64,000 bases of DNA from Natrinema amylolyticum (GCF_020515625.1 NZ_JAIWPJ010000001.1:310001-374000); one strand, 5' to 3'. Numbered from the stretch's first letter, positions 20,103-29,181 are shown. Notes: generated by a model not told the origin, from the sequence alone. Numbers and translations: made by a program.

Positions 20103-20736
20103 CAGTCGCTCACCCCCGGTCGCGAGGCCGTTGCCTGTCGTGCGGTAGTCCGCTGAAACCGATCCTGATCCGCGAGTCGCGCTTGTGGTTGCATTACGTT
20201 ATCCGGTATGTGTCTGAATCAGTTATACTCTCGCTAACGGGAGTGTTACCGGGTGAAATGCCGGTTATCGGCCGAATTGGGATGTCGAACGAGAGCACTC
20301 AACACGATGCTGTTCGGGTAATTGCTTCCATCACATCGGCCGGAACGATCCGGGTTACTGTCGCAAAACGTGATAATCCACGAGTTCGAAACGGAATCGG
20401 AGTTACGCTCGAGCCGAGTCGATCGGCCGAACACGCCCGCGTCTCTCGGCGAGGTGACCGCTCTCGCGGAGGCCCGTCTCGAGAGCTGCGAACGCGCGGG
20501 GGCTCGCGATGGTTCGAGCGGGAATCCGGTTTATATTCGACCACCAGATGGACAGTCGCCCCGATCGAGGGCGATCGGTCATCGCTCGTTCAGCGTGGTA
20601 CTTCTTGGACATCCCCTCATCGGGCGCGGAAGCAGTTGCGAAGCGATCTCTGGACCGTCACATCTATTTGCCACGGTATTCTGTTGCTTGCGGAAGAACT
20701 ATATCTACGCCCGACCTCTCTCTGTGTGAGAATCAC
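20103..20736 (+). other. Gene-free interval before the DUF7553-type gene
   Basis: About 630 bases without a convincing gene. Both strands carry only short frames whose composition is unlike the neighbours. The last 40 bases contain an AT-rich element (actatatctacg) about 35 bases before the next start, which fits its promoter. I see no repeat or recognisable gene remnant. Confidence 0.5.
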
Positions 20737-21015
20737 ATGAACAAACACTTCCGTGACAGCCGATACTACCTCGCTCGCGCCGCCGAACACGCCCGTCTGG
20801 GCGTTACCGAATCCCTCGAGACACCCCTGGCCCGGGCTCGAGCGCTCCTCGGACGAGAACCCGACCCGGAGCCCGAACCCAGCCGTCTCGAGGAGGCAGT
20901 GGCGGACGCGACCGCACTCGAGCACCGAGCGGCGACGCGAGTTCGGGGCGGGATCGGCTCGGTGCGAGCCCGGGTGACGGTGGGGCGCTCGAGCGAGGCC
21001 GACGACGATCGGTGA
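20737..21015 (+). CDS. DUF7553-like small helical protein
   Basis: This 92-aa protein begins MNKHFRDSRYYLARAAEHAR, a start shared by a family of short haloarchaeal helical proteins (DUF7553-like). The rest is a charged helix with a Pro/Glu stretch (REPDPEPEPSRLEEAV) and an Arg-rich C-terminus. The frame extends upstream to 20509, but the conserved start and the promoter-like sequence support 20737. The function is unknown. It lies 40 bases before the tRNA-Val gene and may share its transcript. Confidence 0.75.
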   Translation: MNKHFRDSRYYLARAAEHARLGVTESLETPLARARALLGREPDPEPEPSRLEEAVADATALEHRAATRVRGGIGSVRARVTVGRSSEADDDR

Positions 21016-21055
21016 AAGGAAGTCTTAAGTCGAACGCACGGGAATCACCTCGTGC

Positions 21056-21130
21056 GGGTTGGTGATCTAGTCCGGTTATGATACCTCCTTCACACGGAGG
21101 AAGTCGGCAGTTCAAATCTGCCCCAACCCA
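21056..21130 (+). tRNA. tRNA-Val (anticodon CAC)
   Basis: This is a 75-base tRNA gene. The acceptor stem pairs GGGTTGG (21056-21062) with CCAACCC (21123-21129), and A at 21130 is the discriminator. The anticodon stem CCTCC/GGAGG (21084-21088 with 21096-21100) holds the loop TTCACAC with anticodon CAC at 21091-21093. The T-loop is TTCAAAT within a GGCAG/CTGCC stem. CCA is not encoded as part of a standard tail. The 3' end doubles as the attachment site of the element that follows. Confidence 0.95.
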
Positions 21131-21131
21131 T
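21104..21131 (+). repeat. attL: 28-bp direct repeat at tRNA-Val 3' end
   Basis: The last 27 bases of the tRNA gene (T-arm and 3' acceptor strand) plus the next T are identical to 22936-22963. The base preceding the repeat and the one following it both differ from the other copy, so the identity block is exactly 28 bp. Confidence 0.9.
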
Positions 21132-21312
21132 ATTCGCGGAGCTATGGTTCAGAAGGAGTGATTCGCAAGACGCCTCGGCGTCTCTTGCTCACTGACCTTT
21201 GATTTCCACATCTATCGCCCGTTTTTGTCGAAATCGCAGGACAGCAGACTCTTCCGAATAAGGAATGTCTCGCAACTAAGATTTTTATCATTCCGGAACG
21301 TATTCGTGCATA

Positions 21313-21753
21313 ATGACCACTGAACCGGAATCAGAGAATTTCCATTTTTTAGAGGATCACCCTGATGAAGATGGCGATAAGTTCCTGAAGAGGCGATTAT
21401 CATATATGTTAGACCAATTTTCATACCAACGTCTATCTGGATGTTCAGTCGAGGAATTGAACAACCAAATCGAATACTATAACCTTGTTTTGAAAGACAC
21501 GTACAAGAACTTTACAAACTCAGATTTTGACTTTGCGGAAGATCCAGAAATGTATGAATTTATTGCCGGTGAAGAATTGGACCTCCATGAACCGCTAACA
21601 TCGGCGCAGAGGATGCAAATTGCAAGTGTGGCTAGCAAGATTAATGCGAATTTCGACAAAGCCCGGGAAGACGCACGAGATAAGAAATATGAACGCCTGA
21701 GCCTGATTATGGATTCGATTCCCGTACTGAATCGGCTAAAACGCCAATCTTGA
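21313..21753 (+). CDS. Unknown protein encoded in the integrative element
   Basis: This 146-aa acidic, mostly helical protein has no recognisable domain. The N-terminus is Glu/Asp-rich, a middle section contains YMLDQFSYQRLSGCSVEELNNQ, and the C-terminal third is a charged helix (RMQIASVASKINANFDKARED) ending in a basic tail. Codon use is AT-rich compared with the chromosome (many third-position A and T), which fits recent acquisition. It faces the integrase tail to tail. A role in excision control, host interference or element maintenance is possible but unsupported. Confidence 0.75.
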   Translation: MTTEPESENFHFLEDHPDEDGDKFLKRRLSYMLDQFSYQRLSGCSVEELNNQIEYYNLVLKDTYKNFTNSDFDFAEDPEMYEFIAGEELDLHEPLTSAQRMQIASVASKINANFDKAREDARDKKYERLSLIMDSIPVLNRLKRQS

Positions 21754-21790
21754 TGTGGTGTACTGAGAGGTTTTCATATCCATATCTCAG

Positions 21791-22801
21791 CTAATAATTT
21801 TCATCACCCATATTAAACATCTCTCGTCGAAGTGTCCGTTTTTCTGACTTAGTCCGACCGTCATAATGTTTATTTAGAGTTTTCGGACTCACATTCATAC
21901 GATCACCGATTAGTTCTTTCTGATGCCCATCATTGAGCCATTTTGTAATCGCTGAACGGCGTATCGCGTGGGGTGAAACAGACGATGGACATCGTTGAGA
22001 GTACTGATACTCTGTTGCTTCGCAATCGCTGATCTCCCGTCCATGAGGGCAATCACCAGTGTATTCGCATGGCCGCGTCAATGAGTTGATCTGCATACGA
22101 AGCGTCGTCTTGGCAGCTCGTCCGTGTTTCGTTGTCAACAACGGTGCCCGCCCATTGACATCGGTCACTTCTTCACGATGAACCTTGATGTAGTCACTCA
22201 ACAGTTCACAAACCCATTGATGGAGATTGATTTCGCGCTCTGCTTCATCTCCGTTTTTTAGTGGTGTTCCAGTCTCCGGCCGATGAGCGACCTCAATGTA
22301 GTGTTCATCCGGGTGGTAGTCACCAAGATCAAGCGCACGGACTGTACCGATTCGAAAGCCAGTATCCCAGAGAAGGACAAAGAGTGCATGGCGAGCTGTC
22401 GCGTATTCGAATTTCTCGAGATAGTCCAGAATCCGGTTCGCTATTTCCTCTGAGATCATCTCATCTCGAGCATCGTCATCCGGGTTTGGGAGAACGATAC
22501 CCTCAGCAAGACCAGATTCGGCTAACCCCATTGATTCCAGCCAGCGAATGAATACACGCAGTGTACTCAGATTGTTGTAAAGCGTGACCTCGTTTATACC
22601 TTGATCTCGGCGATAGAGCTTGAAATCGTGGACGTGGAATCCATCGATCTGGGAAATATCGTCTATATCCTCCTCAATGCACCAAGACACGAACTGGTCA
22701 AGTGCAGATTTGTGATTATAGTACGTCGATTCAGCAACCTCGGGGCGGCGTTCTTTCAAATACCGTTCTACAGCGCGTTCGGGTTTCATTCGGCGTGTCA
22801 T
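21791..22801 (-). CDS. Tyrosine recombinase / integrase
   Basis: This 336-aa site-specific recombinase probably mediates integration at the tRNA-Val 3' end. The N-terminal core-binding SAM-like domain (to about residue 100) precedes the catalytic domain. Visible active-site residues are Arg150 (WDTGFRIGT), His278 and Arg281 (SPHAIRRSA), His293 (NDGHQKEL) and nucleophile Tyr313 (NKHYDG). An insertion with four cysteines (245, 251, 260, 271) before the HxxR box looks like a zinc knuckle, common in haloarchaeal integrases. It lies 135 bases from attR with its start facing that site. All catalytic residues are intact, so it is probably functional. Confidence 0.93.
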   Translation of the reverse strand: MTRRMKPERAVERYLKERRPEVAESTYYNHKSALDQFVSWCIEEDIDDISQIDGFHVHDFKLYRRDQGINEVTLYNNLSTLRVFIRWLESMGLAESGLAEGIVLPNPDDDARDEMISEEIANRILDYLEKFEYATARHALFVLLWDTGFRIGTVRALDLGDYHPDEHYIEVAHRPETGTPLKNGDEAEREINLHQWVCELLSDYIKVHREEVTDVNGRAPLLTTKHGRAAKTTLRMQINSLTRPCEYTGDCPHGREISDCEATEYQYSQRCPSSVSPHAIRRSAITKWLNDGHQKELIGDRMNVSPKTLNKHYDGRTKSEKRTLRREMFNMGDENY

Positions 22802-22897
22802 AGCTATCTGACGGGAACACCGAATGCGGGCACACAGATCTACTCTAAGCGGTGGGTGATATTCACCGGATACACGCTCTTGCGGTTAGCCGCGAAC

Positions 22898-22920
22898 GGC
22901 CAAAAACGGCGGCTTTGGCC
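22898..22920. repeat. Inverted repeat next to attR
   Basis: GGCCAAA at 22898-22904 and TTTGGCC at 22914-22920 form a 7-bp perfect inverted repeat with a 9-base spacer. It lies between the integrase start and the attachment repeat, where arm-type recombinase or excisionase sites usually are. The function is inferred from position only. Confidence 0.45.
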
Positions 22921-22935
22921 CCTGTGAGCGGCGAA

Positions 22936-22963
22936 TCGGCAGTTCAAATCTGCCCCAACCCAT
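22936..22963 (+). repeat. attR: copy of tRNA-Val 3' end
   Basis: This is an exact 28-bp copy of 21104-21131. The preceding sequence is not tRNA-like, so only the T-arm and 3' acceptor strand are present and this is not a second tRNA gene. Confidence 0.9.
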
Positions 22964-23144
22964 GAATCTTATTATAATTCTCGAAGGAGGGCATAGCGTA
23001 GCCGCCTTGTGGTTTTCTGCTAAGAGCAGCTGATTTCATGTGGCCGGCACCTCTTTTCGTCCGAATCAGGTGACGGGATACGGTTCGCTCGAAGGGCACG
23101 CTCGAGATCATAGAATCCCCGCCTCTGTCTCAACTATCGTCTTC

Positions 23145-23660
23145 AGAGAAGCGGATTCAATACGAAGGCAAACGATTTCAGAAACCCATCAACTGTTTTC
23201 TCATATATGTGCTAAAGAAGACCGAAACTAGTGAGGTCTCTCTTCTTACCAATTTGAATATATTTCTCACTACCCCAATTTTCGCCCCTTCCGAATATGA
23301 AATCGAGGTAGTATCGTTGGCGGTATAGTTCAGAGATTTATCTCGATCGGTGAGAACCACGGTATCCTCGACGTCGTGTTTATCGATCAGTCCCGGAAGA
23401 ACGAATCCGTAATAACGCTGGTTATGGTCTCCTCAAGCGTTGTATGTGGAACGATCCTCGTCTCGGGATCGTCAACGGCAGACAGCCGATAGCGTTCGTA
23501 TCGAGTTAGCTCACGGTCTCGTTGGTCGTGACGTGATCCAGTCTGTAGCCAGTATCTGGCTGGAGAGCAGATTTGTGAACCAGTTTTGAACTGTTTATCG
23601 CGCTTGTTCGATACCGAATCACTCGATAATTCGAATAGTATTTAAAATCGAGTTATGACA
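23145..23660 (-). pseudogene. Degraded IS6-type transposase
   Basis: Piecewise translation of the minus strand, with several frameshifts and stops, gives a collinear series of segments typical of haloarchaeal IS6-family transposases. From N to C these are NTIRIIE-FGIEQAR, TVQNWFTN, NETVS-LDTN, RLSAVDDPETRIV, LIDKHDVEDTVVLTD, then NIFKLVRRETSLVSVFFS and FLKSFAFVLN. The order matches the helix-turn-helix, the DDE catalytic core and the C-terminal helix. The extreme N-terminus, intact ends and terminal repeats were not found. The remnant lies about 180 bases beyond attR, in AT-rich DNA with no intact gene between 22964 and 24113. Confidence 0.75.
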
Positions 23661-24113
23661 AAGTATATTTGACTACCGAGATATACAAACTATCGTTACA
23701 TTTCTTATCACTCTACAGAACTCGAGCCAATTTAGCCGGTAATGGGGATGAGGAGCGTTCTTTCGGGCAGAAAACACTCAGAAAACGCCACGTCACACTC
23801 CTTCAACCGAATCTGAACACTGTCATGTCCGGATTAAGCGCTCTCCATCTCGAAGGCTCTGACACGGAGTCCTCGCTTCTCACCTTTCCGTGTGCTCATC
23901 TCCCGTTTTATCGAACATCCCAGAGGCGACTGCCGTGGGATTTCATTGTGCCCGCTGCATTATGGATACCCACTCTGCTCGTGAGTGGCCTTCGTCCACC
24001 GCACGTCATCACACGTGGATGAGGTAACTACTCGAGGACGTTCGTATTGAAGATCGCCTCGTATAAAATGTGGTATGCTAACACTGAAATCCACAGTACA
24101 TGTAGGACTGTCC

Positions 24114-25490
24114 ATGACTAATAACGGTCACGGCGACGAGGTTTCAGCGCACGAAATCACCCCGCCGCTACACGATGGGTTGCCGGTTATCGGAAATACG
24201 CACCAACTCGTCCGGGAGCAAGACGGGCTGTACGAGGCGGCCGCCCAGCAGGGCGATGTCGTTCACCTCCGACTCTTGGGAATCGGTGATTTCTATCAGG
24301 TCAACCATCCCGCGCTCGCCGAGCATATACTCGTCGACGATCGTGATCAGTTCGAAAAAGCGAGTCTGAGCCAAGAGGATCTCGGTGATCTCCTCGGTCA
24401 GGGACTGGTCCTCAGTGAGGGAGAGCTGTGGGAACGTCAGCGCGATCGGATCCGACCGGCCTTCTACATGGATCGAATCGCCGACTACGCCGATACGATG
24501 ACGGCCGAAGTTCGGACGGCGGTAGCCGACTGGACTGGAACGCCGATCGTGAATATCGAAGACGAAATGAAAGGACTGACGCTCAGGATTCTTGTGAAGT
24601 CGATGTTCGGTTCGGACATCGAGTACGAAGATCGGGGGATCCGCGATACCGTACGCGCCCTCCAGGAACCGGGACAACCGGCTAAACAGCCCGTCGCACG
24701 AATGGTTCCCAAGTGGGTGCCGATCCCGATGTGGCGACGATACAAGCGAGGGATCGGTGAAATGGAGTCACTGATAGGAGAGGTCGTCGAGACTCGCCGG
24801 AACGGGAGTACCGAGAACGGGGACGACCTCCTGTCGATGCTGTTGACTGGCACTGACGAAGACGGCGAGACGATGTCGGAGAAACTCCTCCGCGACGAGA
24901 TGATGACGTTCCTGTTCGCTGGTCACGAAACCACGGCGACTGCCCTCACGTTCACCTGGTTCCTGCTCGCTCACCATCCCGAGATCGAACGTCGACTCGT
25001 CGCCGAAGTCGAGGACGCGTTGGAGACCGATTACGCGACGTTTGACGACCTTCCCGAACTGGAATACACGGAACGGGTGCTGCGAGAAGCCATGCGGCTC
25101 TATCCACCGGTACCCTCGATTCCGCGGGAGACGACTGAGGCCCTCGAGCTCGGTGGGTACGCGCTTCCCGAAAGTGCGACGGTAGCGCCAATGCAGTGGA
25201 CGATCCACCGTGACGATCGGTTCTGGGAAACCCCGCTCGCGTTCCGACCCGACCGGTTCGAGGGGGACGACGATCGGCCGGCGTTCGCGTACTTTCCCTT
25301 CGGGGGCGGACCCCGCCGGTGTATCGGTCAGCAGTTCGCACTCGTCGAAGGGAAACTGATTCTCGCGACGCTCGTCCGAAACTATCATCTCGAACTCGTC
25401 TCGGATCCGGACGTCGATCTCTCCGTGAGCATCACGACCCGACCCCTCGATCCGATCGAGATGCGGCCCGAACCCAGATCGATCGAGTAG
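24114..25490 (+). CDS. Cytochrome P450
   Basis: This 458-aa heme monooxygenase is intact. The oxygen-activation I-helix motif AGHETT, the K-helix EAMR (ExxR), the PERF-like FRPDRFEGD segment and the heme-binding FPFGGGPRRCIGQQ with the thiolate ligand at Cys403 are all present. The start at 24114 (MTNNGHGDE) is preferred over an upstream in-frame ATG because the family core begins shortly after it. There is no membrane anchor, so it is a soluble enzyme. No ferredoxin or reductase gene is adjacent, so the redox partner and substrate are unknown. It sits between decayed mobile DNA and a broken msrA, suggesting an accessory region. Confidence 0.95.
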   Translation: MTNNGHGDEVSAHEITPPLHDGLPVIGNTHQLVREQDGLYEAAAQQGDVVHLRLLGIGDFYQVNHPALAEHILVDDRDQFEKASLSQEDLGDLLGQGLVLSEGELWERQRDRIRPAFYMDRIADYADTMTAEVRTAVADWTGTPIVNIEDEMKGLTLRILVKSMFGSDIEYEDRGIRDTVRALQEPGQPAKQPVARMVPKWVPIPMWRRYKRGIGEMESLIGEVVETRRNGSTENGDDLLSMLLTGTDEDGETMSEKLLRDEMMTFLFAGHETTATALTFTWFLLAHHPEIERRLVAEVEDALETDYATFDDLPELEYTERVLREAMRLYPPVPSIPRETTEALELGGYALPESATVAPMQWTIHRDDRFWETPLAFRPDRFEGDDDRPAFAYFPFGGGPRRCIGQQFALVEGKLILATLVRNYHLELVSDPDVDLSVSITTRPLDPIEMRPEPRSIE

Positions 25491-25506
25491 TGACGTCGGT
25501 TCTCGA

Positions 25507-25527
25507 GACCCGCACTTGACGCGGGTC
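25507..25527 (+). terminator. Hairpin after the P450 gene
   Basis: GACCCGC (25507-25513) and GCGGGTC (25521-25527) form a 7-bp GC-rich stem with a 7-base loop, 17 bases after the stop codon. There is no clear T-run, so termination is inferred from position. Confidence 0.45.
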
Positions 25528-25826
25528 CGCTCACAGTCCGTACACACTGCAGCGATGGAAATGCCGACTTATCCGGCTTCCGCACTTGTCAGGTCGGTCT
25601 CGATGCCACGATCGTGCTCGATCGGGGGAAACCGATCGTGGAATCCGCTCTCGACGTGGCATTCGGTCGACGGTTCCTCGGGCCGTAGATCGGACGATTT
25701 GACACCTTGGACGCGCCGTGAGGAAGTAAAGACGACTCGAGACGCCGGCCCGGTCGCTGAGACAAGATTAACTGAGTGCGGCACGAGTCCCAACGTACGC
25801 TGATCGCTCGTCGGCGTACCCTCATA
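25528..25826. other. Interval between P450 and msrA remnant
   Basis: About 300 bases with only short frames and no motif that I could assign. The AT content falls between that of the element and that of the chromosome. Confidence 0.4.
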
Positions 25827-26443
25827 ATGCTCACGGCAACAGTCATCACAGCGTTCGACAGACAGGCACCGGACGAGACAGAGACGGCGACGTTCGGACT
25901 CGGCTGTTTCTGGGGTCCCGATGCGACGTTCGGCGCGTTGGACGGCGTCGTGCGGACGCGAGTCGGTACGCTGGTGGGACCGAACCCGATCCGTCGTACG
26001 AGGTTCTGGGAGACCACACAGAAGTCGTCCAGTTCGAATACGACCCTACGCAGCTCTCGTTCAGTGAGTTACTCGCTCGAGCGTTCGACGAACACCGTCC
26101 GTACGAGCAGCCCGGGAAGCGCCAGTACCAGAATATCGTCTTCACTGAGACGGCTGAGCAACGCGAACAGCTGCGAACGTATCTAGATAAGAGTCAGTTC
26201 AGCCGAGAGGGAATCGACACGCGTCTCGAACGGCTCGATCGATTTCACGTGGCAGAAGACTACCACCAGAAGTTCAACCTCCGTGGGAAGAGATGGATCA
26301 CCGACGCGTTCGCCGAAGCGGGCTACACTGCTGACGAGATCAGAGAGTCGCCGGCAGCGGCGAAACTAAACGCACGCGCCGCAGGCCGCGACGTCAGTGT
26401 TCCCTTCATCGAAAAATCGCACGACCCCGCTTCAAATTACTAG
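25827..26443 (+). pseudogene. msrA: Peptide methionine-S-sulfoxide reductase, frameshifted
   Basis: MsrA repairs oxidised methionine. The frame from ATG 25827 carries the active-site GCFWGPDATFG and reads to RTRVG. A single-base loss near 25966 then puts the rest in the next frame, which continues as YAGGTEPDPSYEVLGDHTEVV, the standard family sequence, through YHQKFNLRGKRW to the stop at 26443. Joined, the two frames give a nearly full-length enzyme. The catalytic Cys is intact but the message as read is truncated after about 70 residues of foreign frame. Either a recent inactivation or a base-call error explains it. Confidence 0.88.
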
Positions 26444-26778
26444 CGTAATCAGCCCCTTCTCAGAAGACGTGAGGAGGCCGCTATTCTAACGATGCCTGAT
26501 CCGAGTCTCCCGATCACATCTCCTTAGGGATTGTACTGTCGACGGCGTGTGTGCTGTGTCGGCGCGTCGTTCCCGATGAGAAATCACGATCGCAGGTCGG
26601 TCAGGACCATCACTCGTGGCCGACAGAGCGAGCAGAGAGTCCTGTCGCGGTCGCTTGCGTTTCGCTCTCAGCTTATCATCAGAACGTCTGATACACGCAC
26701 ATTCGGGCGGTATTGGACAGCAGGACGTTTGGTACTTCGCCGCGATGGTGCCCAGGAAACGGATCGGCGACCGTCTCT
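26444..26778. other. Interval between msrA remnant and the metal ATPase
   Basis: About 335 bases with no convincing coding frame, repeat or promoter on either strand. Confidence 0.4.
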
Positions 26779-29181
26779 CTAGTCGAAGAACTGGTCGGGC
26801 TTCAGCCGGGAGAGACGCATCGCATTGCCGGTCACACCGAGACTCATCCCCATGTCGCCCACGACGACGGCCATCGCGACGCTGACGAACCCCAGCGGGA
26901 CACCGAGCGCGAGCAGGAGCTTCACGCCGAGGCTCGCCCAGATGCTCTGCCGGATGACGCCGTTGGCCGTGTTCGAGAGTGCGTAGAGATACGGGAGTTT
27001 CGCGATATCGTCACCCATCAGCGCGATGTCGGCGGTTTCCAGCGCCGTATCCGTTCCTGCAGCACCCATCGCGATGCCGACCTCCGCGGTGGCGAGCGCG
27101 GGCGCGTCGTTGATTCCGTCGCCGACCATCGCGACGTTACCGTACTTCGCCTGTAACGACTCGACGGCGTCGACCTTGTCGTCCGGCAGGAGCTCGGCGC
27201 GGTACTCGTCGACGCCGACCTCGTCCGCGATCGCGCGGGCGGTCCCCTCGTTGTCGCCGGTGAGCATCACGACTCGGTCGACGCCGAGCTCCCGGAGGCG
27301 TGCGACGGCTCGCTTCGAGGCGGGACGGACCTCGTCGGCGATCGCGATGGCACCCAGTAGCTCCGACGCCGTGCCGACGAGGACGACTGTCTTCCCCTCC
27401 CGCTCGAGCGCGGCCAGCGTCTCCTCGCTGAACGCGCCGTCGTCGGCCTCGGGAGTCTCTGCAGCGACGACGCCGCCGTCGGTCGCCCGGTGCGCTCGCG
27501 ACAGGTCGAACCCGAGCTCCTCGAAGAGCGCGGGCTTACCGGCGTAGTACGTCTCGCCGTCGATCTCGCCGCGGATCCCCTTCCCGGTGAGACTCTCGAA
27601 GGACGACGGCTCGGGCGAGTCGTCCAGTCCCGACGCCGCGGCACGGGAGCGGATCGCGTCGGCGATCGGGTGTTCGCTGCGCCGCTCCAGTCCGGCGCCG
27701 TAGCGGAGGAGGTCGGCCTCGCTCGCATCGCCGAGCGGAACGATGTCGGTGACGGCGAGTTCCCCCTTCGTGAGCGTGCCGGTCTTGTCGACGGCGACGG
27801 CGTCGACCTCGCCCATCGCCTCGAGGTAGTTGCCGCCTTTGATCAGGACGCCGTTCTTCGCGGCGCTGGTGATCCCCGACACCACCGAGACGGGCGTCGA
27901 GATGACGAAGGCACACGGACAGGCGATCACCAGGAGCGTGAGCCCGCGAATGAACCACGTCTGCCAGTCGCCGGCGAAGGTGATCTCGTACCCGGCCGCG
28001 GCCGTCGAGACGGGATCGCTGATGACCAGCGGCGGGAGGACGGCGGTCAGAATCGCCAGCGCGACCACGGCCGGCGTGTAGTAGCCTGCGAACCGGTCGA
28101 CGAACTGCTCGGTTTCGGTCTGTTTCGACTGTGCACCTTGGACTAGCTCGACGATCTGCGAGAGCGTCGAATCGCCCGCCGTCGACGTGACGTCGACCTC
28201 GAGGTAACCCTCCTCGTTGATCGCGCCGGCGTAGACCTCGTCGCCGGGCGTCTTGTCGACGGGCACGCTCTCGCCGGTGATCGGCGACTCGTCGACTGCG
28301 CTCTCGCCCTCGACGACGGTGCCGTCGAGCGGCACCTTCTCGCCCGGACGGACGATCACCGTTTCGCCGATATTCACGTCCTCGACGGGGACGGTCACTT
28401 CCTCGCTGTCGACGGCATCCCCGGACGAGGACGTCGCCGACGATCCGGTGGTGCGTCGAACCGTCGCCTCGTCGGGCGAGAGTTCCATCAGTTCTCGCAG
28501 GGAGTCCCGCGCCCTGTCCATCGCGTACTCCTCCAGGAGCTCGGCGATGCTGAAGAGGACGGCCAGCGTCGCCGCCTCGGTGAAGTAGCCGATGCCGGTG
28601 GCGGCGATGATCGCAGTCCCCATCAGGAGATCGATATCGAGGCTTCGGTTGCGCGCCGAGTAGTAGCCGCTCCGGACGACCGGAATCCCGCTGACGGCGA
28701 CCGCGCCGAGGAGCAGGACGTCCGCGATCGAGAGCGGATACTCAAGGACGCTCGCTACGGCGACGTTCTGCGCAGCGAAGACGAACTTCAAGAGGAGGCC
28801 GACGACGACGAACGCCGCACCGATCCAGGTCTTTTTCGCACGCGGGCTCGTCCAGACCTCCGACGGCGGCGCGACGTCGACGCCGTCGTCCGCGTCGGCG
28901 TCTCCGTCGGTATCGGTTCCACCAGTGACCTCGTACCCCGCGCCTTCGATCGCCGCGACGACGTCGCTCTCACTAGTGCGATCGGGGTCGTACGTGACGG
29001 AAGCCGTTCCGGTCGTCGGGTTGAGGTCGGCGTCGACGACCCCGTCGACGCGCCTGACGCTCTTGTCGACCTTCCCCGCACAGGACGGACAGTCCATCTC
29101 CGGGACTGCGAGGCGAGCCGTCAGCGTTCGCTGTCGACCACCCCCGCTTCCCTCTCCCGCGTTTACGTCGTCTGTCATCAC
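26779..29181 (-). CDS. Heavy-metal P1B-type ATPase (Zn/Cd exporter type)
   Basis: This 800-aa cation pump has an N-terminal HMA domain with the CPSC metal site (residues 31-34), eight membrane helices, the actuator TGES (302-305), the transmembrane CPC (421-423), phosphorylation Asp465 (DKTGTLT) and GDGINDAP near 688. Helix 7 has Lys754 and helix 8 has DMG (Asp776). That K...DxG pairing marks the Zn2+/Cd2+/Pb2+ subgroup (ZntA-like), while Cu+ pumps have Asn/Tyr and Met/Ser there. It should therefore export divalent soft metals. An HTH_10 regulator gene lies 65 bases upstream in the same orientation. Confidence 0.94.
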   Translation of the reverse strand: MMTDDVNAGEGSGGGRQRTLTARLAVPEMDCPSCAGKVDKSVRRVDGVVDADLNPTTGTASVTYDPDRTSESDVVAAIEGAGYEVTGGTDTDGDADADDGVDVAPPSEVWTSPRAKKTWIGAAFVVVGLLLKFVFAAQNVAVASVLEYPLSIADVLLLGAVAVSGIPVVRSGYYSARNRSLDIDLLMGTAIIAATGIGYFTEAATLAVLFSIAELLEEYAMDRARDSLRELMELSPDEATVRRTTGSSATSSSGDAVDSEEVTVPVEDVNIGETVIVRPGEKVPLDGTVVEGESAVDESPITGESVPVDKTPGDEVYAGAINEEGYLEVDVTSTAGDSTLSQIVELVQGAQSKQTETEQFVDRFAGYYTPAVVALAILTAVLPPLVISDPVSTAAAGYEITFAGDWQTWFIRGLTLLVIACPCAFVISTPVSVVSGITSAAKNGVLIKGGNYLEAMGEVDAVAVDKTGTLTKGELAVTDIVPLGDASEADLLRYGAGLERRSEHPIADAIRSRAAASGLDDSPEPSSFESLTGKGIRGEIDGETYYAGKPALFEELGFDLSRAHRATDGGVVAAETPEADDGAFSEETLAALEREGKTVVLVGTASELLGAIAIADEVRPASKRAVARLRELGVDRVVMLTGDNEGTARAIADEVGVDEYRAELLPDDKVDAVESLQAKYGNVAMVGDGINDAPALATAEVGIAMGAAGTDTALETADIALMGDDIAKLPYLYALSNTANGVIRQSIWASLGVKLLLALGVPLGFVSVAMAVVVGDMGMSLGVTGNAMRLSRLKPDQFFD

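Larger units (their letters stand above)
21104..22963. mobile_element. Minimal integrative element in tRNA-Val (about 1.8 kb)
   Basis: A 28-bp perfect direct repeat, the 3' end of tRNA-Val at 21104-21131 and a copy at 22936-22963, brackets about 1.8 kb of visibly AT-richer DNA. Inside are only two genes: a tyrosine recombinase on the minus strand near the right end, and one 146-aa ORF of unknown function on the plus strand. This is the structure of an element inserted by site-specific recombination that rebuilt the tRNA. No replication, packaging or capsid gene is present, so it is a satellite-like element or the deletion remnant of a larger one. Confidence 0.88.

Noticed and set aside
21169-21182. 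GACGCC-TC-GGCGTC hairpin after tRNA-Val as an integrase site
   Set aside because: A short GC-rich hairpin just after a tRNA is more simply explained as part of its terminator; no second copy near attR.
22936-22963. Second tRNA-Val gene
   Set aside because: Only the T-arm and 3' acceptor strand are present; the 5' half and anticodon arm are absent, so it is attR.
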